Origin: Lachnospiraceae bacterium
Lineage (GTDB): Bacteria > Bacillota > Clostridia > Lachnospirales > Lachnospiraceae
DNA length: 64,000 bases
Reading direction: 5' to 3'
Assembly: GCA_015057005.1 (NCBI GenBank)
Contig: SVFF01000001.1
Location: 186,001-250,000 of the forward strand
The number at the start of each line of letters is the position of its first letter. The first letter of the stretch is position 1. Under the pieces are notes generated by a model. The model was not told the DNA's origin. It saw nothing but the letters and a program-made list of their open reading frames with translations, and did not search any database. The position numbers were made by a program, and so were the translations under genes. Of this stretch, positions 26,172-35,677 are shown one piece after another.

Positions 26172-26244
26172 TACAAATACCCTCCTTTACGAACATGTTA
26201 AAGAAACTCTAAGGCACCACACACGGGTGCCTGAGTATTTCATC

Positions 26245-26838
26245 TTATTTGGAGTATAACTCGACGATAAGCATCTCGTCTACAGGAACATCGATCATCT
26301 CTCTGGTAGGAAGATTCTTGATGGTGCCCTTCAGACCTTCGATATCAACGTCCATCCACTCGGGTACTAATCTACCGCCGGTAACTTCAACGATATCTTT
26401 GTATCTCTGCATGGATTTTGCCTTCTCGCTGATTTCGATCACATCGCCAGCCTTGATCAGGTAGGAAGCGATATTGATTACCTTACCGTTAACGGTAACA
26501 TGCTTATGACCAACAACCTGTCTTGCTTCTCTTCTGGTTCTTGCGAAGCCCATTCTGAAAACTACGCTGTCAAGTCTTCTCTCCAGCATAACCATCAGGT
26601 TTTCACCGGTCATACCTTTCATTCTATCAGCCTTCTCATAGTAATTTCTGAAAGGCTTCTCCAGTACGCCATAGATAAATTTAGCTTTCTGCTTCTCTCT
26701 CAGCTGAAGGCCGTACTCACTAACCTTCTTGCCTGCTCTTGCACTGGTTCTGTTAGACTTCTTGTCATAACCCAGGTAGGAGGGCTCAAGACCAAGAGAT
26801 CTGCATCTTTTTAATACGGGTACGCGATTAACTGCCAT
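26245..26838 (-). CDS. rpsD: Ribosomal protein S4
   Basis: 197-aa 30S assembly initiator. The S4 RNA-binding domain covers about residues 88-150 (RLDSVVFRMGFARTRREARQVVGHKHVTVNGK). The N-terminal region lacks the zinc cysteine set, so it is the C-minus form. It follows a 199-base structured spacer, where S4 autoregulation could act. Confidence 0.98.
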   Translation of the reverse strand: MAVNRVPVLKRCRSLGLEPSYLGYDKKSNRTSARAGKKVSEYGLQLREKQKAKFIYGVLEKPFRNYYEKADRMKGMTGENLMVMLERRLDSVVFRMGFARTRREARQVVGHKHVTVNGKVINIASYLIKAGDVIEISEKAKSMQRYKDIVEVTGGRLVPEWMDVDIEGLKGTIKNLPTREMIDVPVDEMLIVELYSK

Positions 26839-27037
26839 TTTTCTAATTTCCCTTCTGTTTAAATGATGTTTACAGTACTGCTACGCAGCACTTTCTTCCA
26901 ACATAGTTACTACTTATTGACTTCGAAAATCTTGCTGCTGCGCAGCACTCGCACTTCGTGCTCTTTGATTTTCTCAGGTCATCGTCGGGCAAAAACAAAT
27001 GCCTGCTACGCAGTCGCTTGTTTTTGTTCCTCCTCGA
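26839..27037 (-). other. Hairpin-rich spacer between rpsK and rpsD
   Basis: 199 bases with stacked palindromes: ACTGCTACGCAGCACT near 26876, TGCTGCGCAGCA (26937-26948), GCACTTCGTGC near 26952, and a longer pair AAAACAAA...TTTGTTTT around 26993-27026. No gene. It may be an S4-responsive leader or a processing region. Confidence 0.5.
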
Positions 27038-27436
27038 CTATACACGACGACGCTTGGGAGGACGGCATCCGTTGTGAGGAACGGGGGTTACGTCACGGAT
27101 ACTTACTACTTCCAAACCGCAAGCAGATAATGCTCTGATTGCTGCCTCACGTCCTGAACCAGGACCCTTTACAAATACATCAACAGTCTTCAGGCCATGA
27201 ACCAGAGCTGCCTTTGTAGCTGTCTCGGCTGCCATCTGTGCAGCATATGGAGTAGATTTCCTTGAACCTCTAAAACCAAGACCACCAGCACTTGCCCAGC
27301 TAAGAGCATTACCTTCAGCATCTGTTAAAGTAACAATTGTGTTGTTAAAAGAAGACTGAATATGTGCCTGTCCGCGTTCAACGTTTTTCTTTACGCGCTT
27401 TTTTGTCACTTTTTTAGTTGCAACTTTTTTAGCCAT
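27038..27436 (-). CDS. rpsK: Ribosomal protein S11
   Basis: 132-aa 30S platform protein. Conserved [19 protein letters not shown] and the C-terminal [13 protein letters not shown] are intact. The N terminus is a short Lys-rich tract typical of Clostridia. It follows rpsM by 65 bases. Confidence 0.98.
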   Translation of the reverse strand: MAKKVATKKVTKKRVKKNVERGQAHIQSSFNNTIVTLTDAEGNALSWASAGGLGFRGSRKSTPYAAQMAAETATKAALVHGLKTVDVFVKGPGSGREAAIRALSACGLEVVSIRDVTPVPHNGCRPPKRRRV

Positions 27437-27501
27437 TTTAAACTAACCTACTTTCTCATTTCTCGGGACATATGCATCCCATCCAATAAAGTTCTCAAGT
27501 C

Positions 27502-27873
27502 TTATTTCTTTTTGTTTGCTACAGTTCTCTTAGGACCCTTACGTGTTCTAGCATTGGTCTTAGTTCTCTGACCACGAACAGGAAGTCCTTTACGATGACG
27601 AATACCACGATAGCAACCGATTTCCTGGAGTCTCTTGATGTTCAGAGCGATCTCTCTTCTCAGATCACCTTCTACCATGATGCCCAGTTCTTCCATTGTT
27701 TCACTGATCTTCTTAACTTCGTCGTCGGTAATATCTCTTACTCTGGTATCAGGATTAACGCCTGCTGCTTCTAAGATCTTAGTAGCGGTAGGTCTTCCGA
27801 TTCCATAGATATAAGTCATACCGATCTCAATACGTTTTTCTCTAGGTAAGTCAACACCTGCGATACGAGCCAT
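27502..27873 (-). CDS. rpsM: Ribosomal protein S13
   Basis: 123-aa 30S head protein contacting the P-site t[17 protein letters not shown], the IYGIG helix-hairpin-helix and the C-terminal [15 protein letters not shown] are present. TGGAGGAAACGTA gives a strong ribosome site. Confidence 0.98.
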   Translation of the reverse strand: MARIAGVDLPREKRIEIGMTYIYGIGRPTATKILEAAGVNPDTRVRDITDDEVKKISETMEELGIMVEGDLRREIALNIKRLQEIGCYRGIRHRKGLPVRGQRTKTNARTRKGPKRTVANKKK

Positions 27874-28208
27874 TTACGTTTCCTCCATTTTTCTTGACAT
27901 TCCCACATGTGCTCTGTGCCGTGGGATGCCTTGCATTTTGAATGCTTTGCATTGTGAATGCACTGCGTACGTTTGGTCTGTTAATTGTACGCCTATTCAG
28001 TTACTAATTGATTGGGGCTTTCACCCAATCGGACATACATCCGATTTTTCTGCTACTAAAGTCCACACTTCGCAGTATCAACAAGTAATCTCCCGTAAGC
28101 TCTATCCTATATTTATGATAAACAATGCATCCGAAGATGATCGTTTCAGCCGCTCATAACAACAGGACAAGAACCCACATCTCAACTTGTAATCAAGTCA
28201 AGCGGTGA
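27874..28208 (-). other. Structured 335-base spacer between rpmJ and rpsM
   Basis: No frame of coding quality. At least four hairpins can be read: CCCAC/GTGGG (27902-27925), paired TGCATT/AATGCA copies around 27933-27961, GATTGGG/CCCAATC (28011-28031) and ATCGGA/TCCGAT (28028-28045, overlapping and so mutually exclusive with the previous one). The last two look like a switchable pair. No T run follows on the minus strand. Confidence 0.5.
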
Positions 28209-28322
28209 TTATCCCTGTCTCTGTTTGTGCTTCGGATTCTCACAGATTACTCTGATGCTGCCTTTTCTCTTGATGATTTTGCACTTTTCGCAAATCGGTT
28301 TTACTGATGATCTAACCTTCAC
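28209..28322 (-). CDS. rpmJ: Ribosomal protein L36
   Basis: 37-aa zinc-ribbon protein of the large subunit: start [15 protein letters not shown], with Cys11, Cys14, Cys27 and His32 as the four metal ligands, ending KHKQRQG. It begins with GTG (28322-28320), with GGAGGG 6 bases upstream. First gene of the rpmJ-rpsM-rpsK-rpsD-rpoA-rplQ unit, with its own promoter at 28356-28384. Normally next to infA, it is here separated from infA by two large membrane-protein genes. Confidence 0.97.
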   Translation of the reverse strand: MKVRSSVKPICEKCKIIKRKGSIRVICENPKHKQRQG

Positions 28323-28355
28323 GTTAAACCCTCCTTTCAAAAAAGACCGTTTCAT

Positions 28356-28384
28356 ATTATAGCATGATGATCTACAATTTGCAA
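28356..28384 (-). promoter_or_regulatory. Promoter of the rpmJ-rplQ unit
   Basis: Minus strand TTGCAA (28384-28379), 17 bases, TATAAT (28361-28356). It lies in the 105-base gap after the membrane-protein genes, so the alpha-operon genes do not depend on read-through from infA. Confidence 0.8.
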
Positions 28385-28427
28385 GCCTTTTTCAGATTTA
28401 TTTTTACAAAATTTTAATGGGTATTTT

Positions 28428-30206
28428 TTAATAATATACCGCATATTTTCCATTAAAAAATTCCTGCCTGTAACCATTGTCTGCCATCTGTTCACCGAGG
28501 AAGTGAAGCTTCTTCGCTGCCGTTTCTTCCAAGTTTTCTTCTGTGACGCCTCCCTGCTGCAGATATGCAAAGGCTTTTTCTTCTAATATAATAATGGGTC
28601 TGGATGCGGAGTCTGCCATGTCCAGCTTGGCAACATCTGACTCCATTCTATCCACTGAATAAGAACGCAGATCGCTCCACACGTTCATAGCAGGCGTAAG
28701 ATCCAGGAAATAAGCCACGCCCGGAATGTTTCCAAATAAGATGCATTCCCGCTCATCCAGCCCGCTTTCCTGCAGATATGCGTAAAGCTCTTCCAGATGC
28801 CGGGCTTTTTCCTGATTGGTGGAAATGCCCTTCAAAACAGGAATCGCCGTTATCTCCGTATCAAAGCTGCGCCCGCCGGTGGCTTCTTCATAAACATAAG
28901 TCTTGCCGAAGAAGGCTCCCTGCCATACCAAAAACAGACATCCTACCAGCAAAATTCCCTGGAAAGGGACCGCTACGCTGCTTTTTTCACGGCAAACAAA
29001 CCGGCAAAGCATGCCAAAGGCACAGGGCAGCACCCAAAACAGATTGTTGATGCTGGAATAAATCGCATTATTACTGCCCAGGGATGTAAAGAGAATCAAC
29101 AGGATCACCAAAAATGCCTGCAGTTTTTCTTCCCCTGTATATTTCCTGCTGTACATCTGCCACACCGCCAACAGCATCATCATCAAGAAGACCATGATAC
29201 ACTGATCGTAGATGGAATTATAGGTGGCGTAATCCCGGTACAGGAACTTTTCTGTCACCAGCCACCACATCCCTGCCGGCATGGAGATGCCGGTCAAAAC
29301 CCGGGCGGTTTTGATATTTTTGCGGGCAAGTGTCAGACACAGGACCAAAGCCGCTGCAAGGATCAGACCGAAACGCTTGATCCAATACATGCTGGTGTCA
29401 TCCAGATAGCCTCCGATCATGCCGCTCAGCATGGAAAGGGGGGTATAATCAGTGGCCTGCTCCGTCATGCCAAAGAGATTGACGATAGCCTCCGCATAAC
29501 TGCCGAAGCCGTAACGCAGGGAGATGAATCCCAGAAACACTGCCAGCGCAGCCACGTAACCCAGCACACAAAAAGCAGTGTCCTTTAAAACAAAAGAAAA
29601 CTTCTTCTTATTAATAATGCCGAAATACCAGACCGCCAGGATCAGACCTGCCTGCGGCAAATTGGAAAAGCGGTTTCCCACATTTAATCCTAAAAATATA
29701 CCTGCCAGCACAAGCAGATGCCCCCTGGAGGCCGTCAGACCCTGATACAGGCACAGAACACCCGCAAGCAGGAATCCGTAGGTCAGGTAGTTGTAAAGCA
29801 CGGAAACGGGCGCCCAGCAAAGGCTCAGGGCAATCCATTCTCCTATGAAAGCAATCCATGCCGGTATCTTTAGTTCTTTCACACTGAAAATATAGGCGCT
29901 GACACCGATGGCGCTGACCGGCAATGTAGCGTACACATTCATCCCAAGCAAAGTATCCCCGAAAGGAAGCTGCGTAAACAAATGCCCCACTGCATTAGCC
30001 ATCCAGGTGGCAAAGAACCACATGGAATCCATGTATTCCAAACCATTGTAGCGGAAATTGGCATAATTGTAACCGCCGTCCATCAGATCCACACCCATGG
30101 CCACATGGCGGAAAGGATACAGGAAAATCAGAACGACGGAAAGGATGTATAAATAATGAAATAGTTTCTTATTTCTGTTTTTATTTATTTTCATTTTGAA
30201 ATTCAT
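28428..30206 (-). CDS. Polytopic membrane protein, possible GT-C-type glycosyltransferase
   Basis: 592 aa with about 11-13 hydrophobic segments from residue 15 to 440, then a soluble tail of about 140 residues. The loop after the first segment reads GVDLMDGGYNYANFRY; an acidic motif in the first outside loop is typical of GT-C lipid-linked-sugar transferases, but no family signature is certain. The start is the ATG at 30206 (AGAAGG 7 bases upstream), giving a 26-base overlap with the preceding membrane-protein gene, so the two are translationally coupled. It lies inside the ribosomal cluster between infA and rpmJ. Function not recognised; GC is similar to surrounding genes. Confidence 0.75.
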   Translation of the reverse strand: MNFKMKINKNRNKKLFHYLYILSVVLIFLYPFRHVAMGVDLMDGGYNYANFRYNGLEYMDSMWFFATWMANAVGHLFTQLPFGDTLLGMNVYATLPVSAIGVSAYIFSVKELKIPAWIAFIGEWIALSLCWAPVSVLYNYLTYGFLLAGVLCLYQGLTASRGHLLVLAGIFLGLNVGNRFSNLPQAGLILAVWYFGIINKKKFSFVLKDTAFCVLGYVAALAVFLGFISLRYGFGSYAEAIVNLFGMTEQATDYTPLSMLSGMIGGYLDDTSMYWIKRFGLILAAALVLCLTLARKNIKTARVLTGISMPAGMWWLVTEKFLYRDYATYNSIYDQCIMVFLMMMLLAVWQMYSRKYTGEEKLQAFLVILLILFTSLGSNNAIYSSINNLFWVLPCAFGMLCRFVCREKSSVAVPFQGILLVGCLFLVWQGAFFGKTYVYEEATGGRSFDTEITAIPVLKGISTNQEKARHLEELYAYLQESGLDERECILFGNIPGVAYFLDLTPAMNVWSDLRSYSVDRMESDVAKLDMADSASRPIIILEEKAFAYLQQGGVTEENLEETAAKKLHFLGEQMADNGYRQEFFNGKYAVYY

Positions 30207-31512
30207 TTACAGACCTTCTTTGGGCAGTTCTCTTTATTGTCTGTACAGAGCACACAATCATGCACCAGAGGGCGATGACTGTTACGCTCATAATCCTAAA
30301 GGTAAAGGAACAGTGGATAGCCGTATGATTCTGGGTAAGGATCAGCCAGGCAAAAGGCAGTGCTGCTGCACCTAACAAGCACACCATGGTAACCGCCCAA
30401 TTCTTATTGGACGCCTTAACCAGACACCATACAAAGGAAATCACAGCCGCCACCAGGATCACCGCAAACAGAATCCAATAGAACAAGGAATCATACTGCT
30501 GCAGCACCGCTGTAAGCGTCCGTTTGCTTCCGGAAAAAACAGACACATACCCGTCCAAAGGCTCTGTTCTGTAGATAATGGACCAAGCCGCGTTGCGGAG
30601 TGTACCGGACTGTACCGTCAACTCAGCAATTACCCATTTCATGCCCCACATACCGATATATCCCACGCCCCAGGAGACGGAAGACCAGAAAATCTCTTTC
30701 AGGCGGTTCCACCAACCGTTATTCTCATCAAGACTTCTGACCAGGTAAAAGCACAGCGGAATTCCCAATGTGGTGATTGGATAGGTGAGGAAGTCAAAAT
30801 AGGCCGTCATAATTCCGAGCACCAAAAAGTACACTTCCCGCAGTTTTCTCTTCTGAATCTGCTCGTAAAAGAGAAGATCTGCAAGCAGTGCAAGCATTAT
30901 GATCCCCCAGCAGGCAGTCAGTGTAAAGGAATACCACACTCCCAGAGGCTTCATAAACAGGAACGTAACCGGAATGCCCACTGCCAACAGTGGCTGTTTC
31001 TTATAAAACGCCAGGAATACTACTGCCAGGAACATCAATCCCTGAACAACCACCAGAACATTCTCCACAGTGGCCCATGACATCAACATCAGCATCGGCT
31101 TCAGCCAGATCAGATACCCATGCCAATATTTGGAATATTCCTGAAGGTACATTCCCTCTGTGCCACGTTCCATCATTGCCTCCAAAGACTCCTGCGTAAG
31201 CCAGGTGGTCTCATTGGCCAGATCATGATGGTAGACATACATGGCATGTTCCAGTACATTTTTACCCTCCACGTCCTCCAGCGCATTCTGCACCATCAGA
31301 TAATCGGTAAAGCTGTCCTTTATCTCAAAAATATGTTTTCTGAGAGGTGTGGCATCTTCACCATAGATTTCCCGGGTTATGGTATGCAGAGACTCCTTCA
31401 CGTGTGCTCTTGCACCATCAACCGGCAGGCTGAACGTGATCAGTAAGAGAATCACACCCACCAGGATGCCGGTAAGCATCACGATCAGGGCATTTCTAAT
31501 TCTTCTTTTCAT
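30181..31512 (-). CDS. Polytopic membrane protein of unknown function
   Basis: 443 aa: an N-terminal hydrophobic segment (residues about 8-30), an outside loop of about 110 residues containing YGEDATPLRKHIFEIKDSFTDYLM, then eight to nine further membrane segments. No catalytic motif recognised. GGGAGAATCAT precedes the ATG 34 bases after infA, so it is probably cotranscribed with infA, and it overlaps the next membrane-protein gene. The pair may form a complex for cell-surface polymer synthesis; this is inferred from membrane layout only. Confidence 0.75.
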   Translation of the reverse strand: MKRRIRNALIVMLTGILVGVILLLITFSLPVDGARAHVKESLHTITREIYGEDATPLRKHIFEIKDSFTDYLMVQNALEDVEGKNVLEHAMYVYHHDLANETTWLTQESLEAMMERGTEGMYLQEYSKYWHGYLIWLKPMLMLMSWATVENVLVVVQGLMFLAVVFLAFYKKQPLLAVGIPVTFLFMKPLGVWYSFTLTACWGIIMLALLADLLFYEQIQKRKLREVYFLVLGIMTAYFDFLTYPITTLGIPLCFYLVRSLDENNGWWNRLKEIFWSSVSWGVGYIGMWGMKWVIAELTVQSGTLRNAAWSIIYRTEPLDGYVSVFSGSKRTLTAVLQQYDSLFYWILFAVILVAAVISFVWCLVKASNKNWAVTMVCLLGAAALPFAWLILTQNHTAIHCSFTFRIMSVTVIALWCMIVCSVQTIKRTAQRRSVNEFQNENK

Positions 31513-31546
31513 ACATGATTCTCCCGACTTGAACCGTTGACGTTTC

Positions 31547-31765
31547 TTACTTATCTCTCCAGATGATACGTCCCTTGGTCAGATCATAAGGGGAAAGCTC
31601 CAGGGTAACCTTGTCACCAGGCAGAATACGGATAAAATTCTGGCGCAGCTTGCCGCTGATGGTGGCAAGAACACGATGGCCGTTCTCCAGTTCTACACGG
31701 AACATGGTATTGGGAAGCTTCTCAACAACAACACCTTCAATTTCAATTACATCACTCTTAGACAT
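31547..31765 (-). CDS. infA: Translation initiation factor IF-1
   Basis: 72-aa OB-fold factor that occupies the ribosomal A site during initiation. [11 protein letters not shown] to GRIIWRDK is full length. The ATG at 31765 follows TGGAGGAATGT; an upstream GTG/ATG extension of four codons includes the ribosome site and was not used. It follows the KOW protein gene by 43 bases. Confidence 0.98.
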   Translation of the reverse strand: MSKSDVIEIEGVVVEKLPNTMFRVELENGHRVLATISGKLRQNFIRILPGDKVTLELSPYDLTKGRIIWRDK

Positions 31766-31808
31766 ACATTCCTCCAATAAAGTTTTCTTTTTATAAGATC
31801 ATTTACAA

Positions 31809-32069
31809 CTATTGCTTCTCCAAATATGTTTTTATGGCATATTTGATTTCTTCATTGCGCACCAGAGCTCCGCTCTCCAGTCTCTCCAGCAGCTCCTGAG
31901 GCACTTGTGCGTTCACACACTGAATATGCTTTGTGCGTTTCTTTTTGGGCTTTGCCAGCGTTTTCAGGCAGCCATCGCACAAATATACAAAGTCGCCTTC
32001 CTCAGCTGTGATCACGTATACTTTCGCCTTGTCATGTCCTGCCTTTGAGACAGCAAATCTTCCTACCAT
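31809..32069 (-). CDS. KOW-domain RNA-binding protein
   Basis: 86-aa protein with an N-terminal KOW motif (GRFAVSKAGHDKAKVYVI, residues 3-20), related to the L14e/L6e/L27e type. A basic KPKKKRTKHIQ segment follows. Found between map and infA in many Clostridia; probably ribosome-associated, but its role is not defined. GAGG lies 11 bases before the ATG, and it is 16 bases after map. Confidence 0.88.
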   Translation of the reverse strand: MVGRFAVSKAGHDKAKVYVITAEEGDFVYLCDGCLKTLAKPKKKRTKHIQCVNAQVPQELLERLESGALVRNEEIKYAIKTYLEKQ

Positions 32070-32085
32070 ATTGTCACTTACCTCA

Positions 32086-32838
32086 CTAGTACAGTGTCAG
32101 GATTTCGGGCTCGCCGTCTGTGATCAGAATGGTGTTCTCATAATGAGCTGACCAGGAACCATCCTCTGTCACTACCGTCCAATCATCATCCAGCCAGTCA
32201 ACATCGGCTCTGCCCATATTGATCATAGGCTCAATTGCCAGGGTCATTCCTGCATGAAGCTTAGGACCACGTCTTCGCTGGGCAAAATTGGGGATCTGGG
32301 GATCCTCATGAAGGCTTGTGCCGATACCGTGACCTACCAGATCTCTCACAATACCGTAGCCATAGGGCTGAATGAAAGCATCAATGGCATTGGAAATATC
32401 ATGCAGATGATTGCCCGCCTTGGCCATTTTAATACCTTCAAAAAAGCTGGCCTTGGTAACATCGATCAGTTTCTGCGCCGCAGGGCTGATCTGTCCCACA
32501 CCGTGGGTACGCGCTGCATCGGAATGATATCCTTTATAGATCAGACCCGCATCAAGACTGACAATATCACCCTCCTGCAAAATACGCTTCTTGTTTGGGA
32601 TACCGTGCACCACTTCATCATTTACGGATACACAGACACTTGCCGGATAACCATTGTAATTCTTAAAATTGGGAATGCAGCCCAATTTACGGATCACGGT
32701 ATCTCCTATAATATTTATGTCCATGGTAGATACACCAGGGCGGATGGCTTCTTCCATTTCCTTGTGCACGATTCCCAAAAGTCTGCAGGATTCGCGCATC
32801 AGTTCTATTTCTCTCTCTGATTTGATTGTGATAGCCAT
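32086..32838 (-). CDS. map: Methionine aminopeptidase, type I
   Basis: 250-aa enzyme that removes N-terminal Met from new proteins. Metal ligands of the pita-bread fold are visible: SLDAGLIYKGYHSDAART (two Asp), GHGIG (His), AIEPM (Glu) and ENTILIT (Glu). No N-terminal zinc finger and no SEC-C tail. Its ATG shares one base with the adk stop (TAATG). Confidence 0.98.
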   Translation of the reverse strand: MAITIKSEREIELMRESCRLLGIVHKEMEEAIRPGVSTMDINIIGDTVIRKLGCIPNFKNYNGYPASVCVSVNDEVVHGIPNKKRILQEGDIVSLDAGLIYKGYHSDAARTHGVGQISPAAQKLIDVTKASFFEGIKMAKAGNHLHDISNAIDAFIQPYGYGIVRDLVGHGIGTSLHEDPQIPNFAQRRRGPKLHAGMTLAIEPMINMGRADVDWLDDDWTVVTEDGSWSAHYENTILITDGEPEILTLY

Positions 32839-33479
32839 TATCCCAGAATCTCCACGATAGCCGCAAATACATCCTTCATGTCAACAGTACCGTCAATATT
32901 TTTAAGCACGCCCTTCTCATTGTAGAAGTCGATCAGAGGCTGTGTCTGTTCATGGTATACATTCAGACGGTTCAGAACGGTTTCAGGCTTGTCGTCATCA
33001 CGCAGTACCAATTCCTGGCCGCATACATCGCAGATACCCTCGGTCTTGGGGGGTACATGTTCAATATGGTAAGTAGCTCCGCAAGCCAGACATGCTCTTC
33101 TGCCGGACATTCTCTTTACAATATTCTCATCAGGAACATCTACATTGATAGCATAGTCAATGGCATCACCCATTTCGGTAAGTGCGTTGTCAAGCACCTT
33201 GGCCTGGGGAATCGTTCTGGGGAAACCGTCCAGCACATAACCGTTTACACAGTCATCCTTTGCAACTCTGTCCAGAAGGATCTTAACAGTCAGTTCATCG
33301 GGAACCAGCAGACCCTGATCCATGTACTTCTTTGCTTCCATGCCAAGCTCTGTGCCGTTCTTGATATTTGCACGGAAAATATCTCCGGTGGAAATATGAG
33401 GAACACTGTATTTCTCTGCAATCATTTTAGCCTGGGTACCCTTACCGGCACCGGGTGCACCTAACATAATAATTTTCAT
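32838..33479 (-). CDS. adk: Adenylate kinase
   Basis: 213-aa enzyme for AMP + ATP = 2 ADP. P loop GAPGAGKGT is at residues 7-15, and the LID carries a zinc site, CLACG...CDVCG. GFPRT is the AMP-site segment. The start is the ATG of [10 protein letters not shown] (GGCGG upstream), with the nine earlier codons excluded. First gene of adk-map-KOW-infA behind its own promoter. Confidence 0.98.
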   Translation of the reverse strand: MKIIMLGAPGAGKGTQAKMIAEKYSVPHISTGDIFRANIKNGTELGMEAKKYMDQGLLVPDELTVKILLDRVAKDDCVNGYVLDGFPRTIPQAKVLDNALTEMGDAIDYAINVDVPDENIVKRMSGRRACLACGATYHIEHVPPKTEGICDVCGQELVLRDDDKPETVLNRLNVYHEQTQPLIDFYNEKGVLKNIDGTVDMKDVFAAIVEILG

Positions 33480-33569
33480 AACATCATCCGCCTTTCGTAA
33501 TATCACACTTTCAAACTATACTCATTCATCTGCGGTCTTCCCATAAAAATCCATCAAACCGCACTATAC

Positions 33570-33598
33570 ATTTTAACTATTCCTGCCCTAAAATGCAA
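33570..33598 (-). promoter_or_regulatory. Probable promoter of the adk unit
   Basis: Minus strand TTGCAT (33598-33593), 17 bases, TAAAAT (33575-33570), placed after the secY terminator and 91 bases before adk. Confidence 0.45.
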
Positions 33599-33616
33599 TA
33601 GATAATAATACAAAAA

Positions 33617-33665
33617 TATCCCTAAAAACAAGAATATCCGGACGAATCAACGTCCGGATATTCTT
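33617..33665 (-). terminator. Terminator after secY
   Basis: AAGAATATCCGGAC (33630-33643) and its exact complement (33652-33665) form a 14-bp stem, followed on the minus strand by TTGTTTTT. It separates the S10-spc genes from adk. Confidence 0.9.
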
Positions 33666-33696
33666 ATCCTTAACGGCAGCTCACTGCCGCTTGTTA

Positions 33697-35010
33697 TTAA
33701 TCCTCTAAGAAGCCCTTGTAGTTACGAACCAACATCTGAGATTCCAGAGACTTAACAGTTTCAAGAATTACACTTACGATAATGATAAGGCTGGTACCGC
33801 CGAAAGATACGTTAGCACCGAACACACCATTAAAGATAAAAGGAATTACGGAAACAATGATCAAGCCTACTGCACCGATAAAGATGATATAATTCAGGAC
33901 ATTGGTCAGATACTCGCTGGTAGCCTTACCGGGTCTGATACCGGGAATGAAGCCACCCTGCTTCTTCAGATTGTCAGCGATCATCACAGGACTAAAGCTA
34001 ACGGATGTATAGAAGTAAGCAAAGAATACAATCATTACAACGTAGAAAATTAATCCAATGGAATAAATCGGCTGGTTGGGATTACACCAATTCTGGGAGC
34101 TTAATCCCTTCAAGATCTCAGACCATACGCCGGTTCCGTTATAACCAACGAAAGTGCTGATGATAATGGGCAGTTCCATGATGGAAGAAGCAAAGATTAC
34201 AGGAATAACACCTGCAGTATTTACTTTCAAAGGAATGTTGGAGGTAGCTCCGCCAACCATCTTTCTTCCCTGAACCTTTTTAGCATACTGAGCGGGGATC
34301 TTACGAACACCAGCATTCAGAATGATAACCAGAACTACGGTCAGAATGATAACTGCCAAAATAATTACTGCTGCAAGGATTGCTGTTGCAGGAGCCTTGC
34401 CAAATACAAACTTGGTAAACAGGTTTCTCAGGTCCTGAGGAATCTGGGAAATAATATTGATAACCAGTACAACGGAAATACCATTTCCGATACCCTTTTC
34501 GGTAATTCTTTCACCAACCCACATCAGGAAAGCAGAACCTGCGGTAAGTGCAACAACAGTGGTAATTACATTCAATGCATTATACTCAATAAGATATCCC
34601 TGTCTGCCGAAGCCTACTGCCATAGCAGTGGACTGGATCAGAGCCAGACCAACTGTCACATATCTGGTGATAGTGGCAATTTTCTTTCTTCCATCTTCTC
34701 CTTCACGCTGCATTTCTTCCAGCTTGGGAATTGCGATCGTGAGAAGCTGCATAATAATTGAGGATGTAATATAAGGGCTGATGTTCAATGCCAAGATGGA
34801 CATTGTCATAAATGAACCACCTGTAATTGCATCAAAGAAACTGAACGCACCACCTGTCTGAGCAGCAAACCACTGAGAGAAGAACTCTGTGTTTACACCC
34901 GGCACGGGCAGCTGTGATCCGATACGGATCACAACTAACATACCAAAGGTAAATAAAATCTTATTTCTGATTTCTTTAATTTTAAATGCGTTTTTGAGTG
35001 TTGTAAGCAT
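33697..35010 (-). CDS. secY: Protein translocase subunit SecY
   Basis: 437-aa, ten-helix channel of the Sec system. Landmarks: the GGAFSFFDAITGGSF loop, GERITEKGIGNGISVV (about 165) and the C-terminal SLESQMLVRNYKGFL. It overlaps the rplO stop by one base, and gene order is normal. Confidence 0.98.
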   Translation of the reverse strand: MLTTLKNAFKIKEIRNKILFTFGMLVVIRIGSQLPVPGVNTEFFSQWFAAQTGGAFSFFDAITGGSFMTMSILALNISPYITSSIIMQLLTIAIPKLEEMQREGEDGRKKIATITRYVTVGLALIQSTAMAVGFGRQGYLIEYNALNVITTVVALTAGSAFLMWVGERITEKGIGNGISVVLVINIISQIPQDLRNLFTKFVFGKAPATAILAAVIILAVIILTVVLVIILNAGVRKIPAQYAKKVQGRKMVGGATSNIPLKVNTAGVIPVIFASSIMELPIIISTFVGYNGTGVWSEILKGLSSQNWCNPNQPIYSIGLIFYVVMIVFFAYFYTSVSFSPVMIADNLKKQGGFIPGIRPGKATSEYLTNVLNYIIFIGAVGLIIVSVIPFIFNGVFGANVSFGGTSLIIIVSVILETVKSLESQMLVRNYKGFLED

Positions 35011-35450
35011 TACATCACCTCAGCAGTTCCACCAAGAGCCTCAATCTTCTCTTTAGCAGACTCACTGAAAGCATCTGCCTTAACATTCAGCTTTTTGGTA
35101 AATTCTCCGTTTCCAAGAATCTTTACACCATCTCTGGGGTTCTTAACGATACCAGCTTCTACCAGAGCATTTACGTCAACGGTAGCGCCGTTCTCAAAAC
35201 ACTCAAGAGCGCTTACATTGATTGCAACGATTTCCTTAGTGTTTCTGTTAGTGAAACCTCTCTTAGGAATACGTCTGTATAAAGGCATCTGACCACCTTC
35301 AAAACCAGGTCTGGGAGCTCCGGAACGAGCCTTCTGTCCCTTGTGACCCTTACCTGCGGTCTTGCCATTACCTGAACCGTGACCACGGCCTTTTCTAAAA
35401 TTATCGCTGTGCTTGGAACCTTCTGCGGGTCTTAAATTGGATAATTCCAT
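35010..35450 (-). CDS. rplO: Ribosomal protein L15
   Basis: 146-aa 50S protein. The glycine-rich basic N terminus ([19 protein letters not shown]) and [17 protein letters not shown] are conserved. The ATG of MELSNLRP is chosen: GGAGGTG lies 6 bases upstream, and a GTG three codons earlier falls inside that site. Confidence 0.98.
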   Translation of the reverse strand: MELSNLRPAEGSKHSDNFRKGRGHGSGNGKTAGKGHKGQKARSGAPRPGFEGGQMPLYRRIPKRGFTNRNTKEIVAINVSALECFENGATVDVNALVEAGIVKNPRDGVKILGNGEFTKKLNVKADAFSESAKEKIEALGGTAEVM

Positions 35451-35473
35451 TCGTGACACCTCCTATTCTAAAA

Positions 35474-35659
35474 TTAAACTTCTTCAACCTTAATCAAGTG
35501 GCTAATCTGACGAATCTGTCCTCTTGTAGCTCCGTTATCAGGAAGTATTACGGACTTGCCAATCTTTGTCAGTCCCATAGATTCAACAGTTGCTCTATTC
35601 TTCGGTACAGCGCCGATAACGGACTTAACCAAAGTAATCTTTAAATTCTTATCTGCCAT
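35474..35659 (-). CDS. rpmD: Ribosomal protein L30
   Basis: 61-aa 50S protein, full length (KITLVKSVIGAVPKNRATVESMGL...), with the usual short bacterial form. GGAGGAGAACAAC before the ATG; 18 bases after rpsE. Confidence 0.98.
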   Translation of the reverse strand: MADKNLKITLVKSVIGAVPKNRATVESMGLTKIGKSVILPDNGATRGQIRQISHLIKVEEV

Positions 35660-35677
35660 TGTTGTTCTCCTCCTTTA

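Noticed and set aside
26876..27026. CRISPR-like short repeats in the rpsK-rpsD gap
   Set aside because: The palindromes differ in sequence and spacing, there are no unique spacers of constant length, and no cas genes are present.
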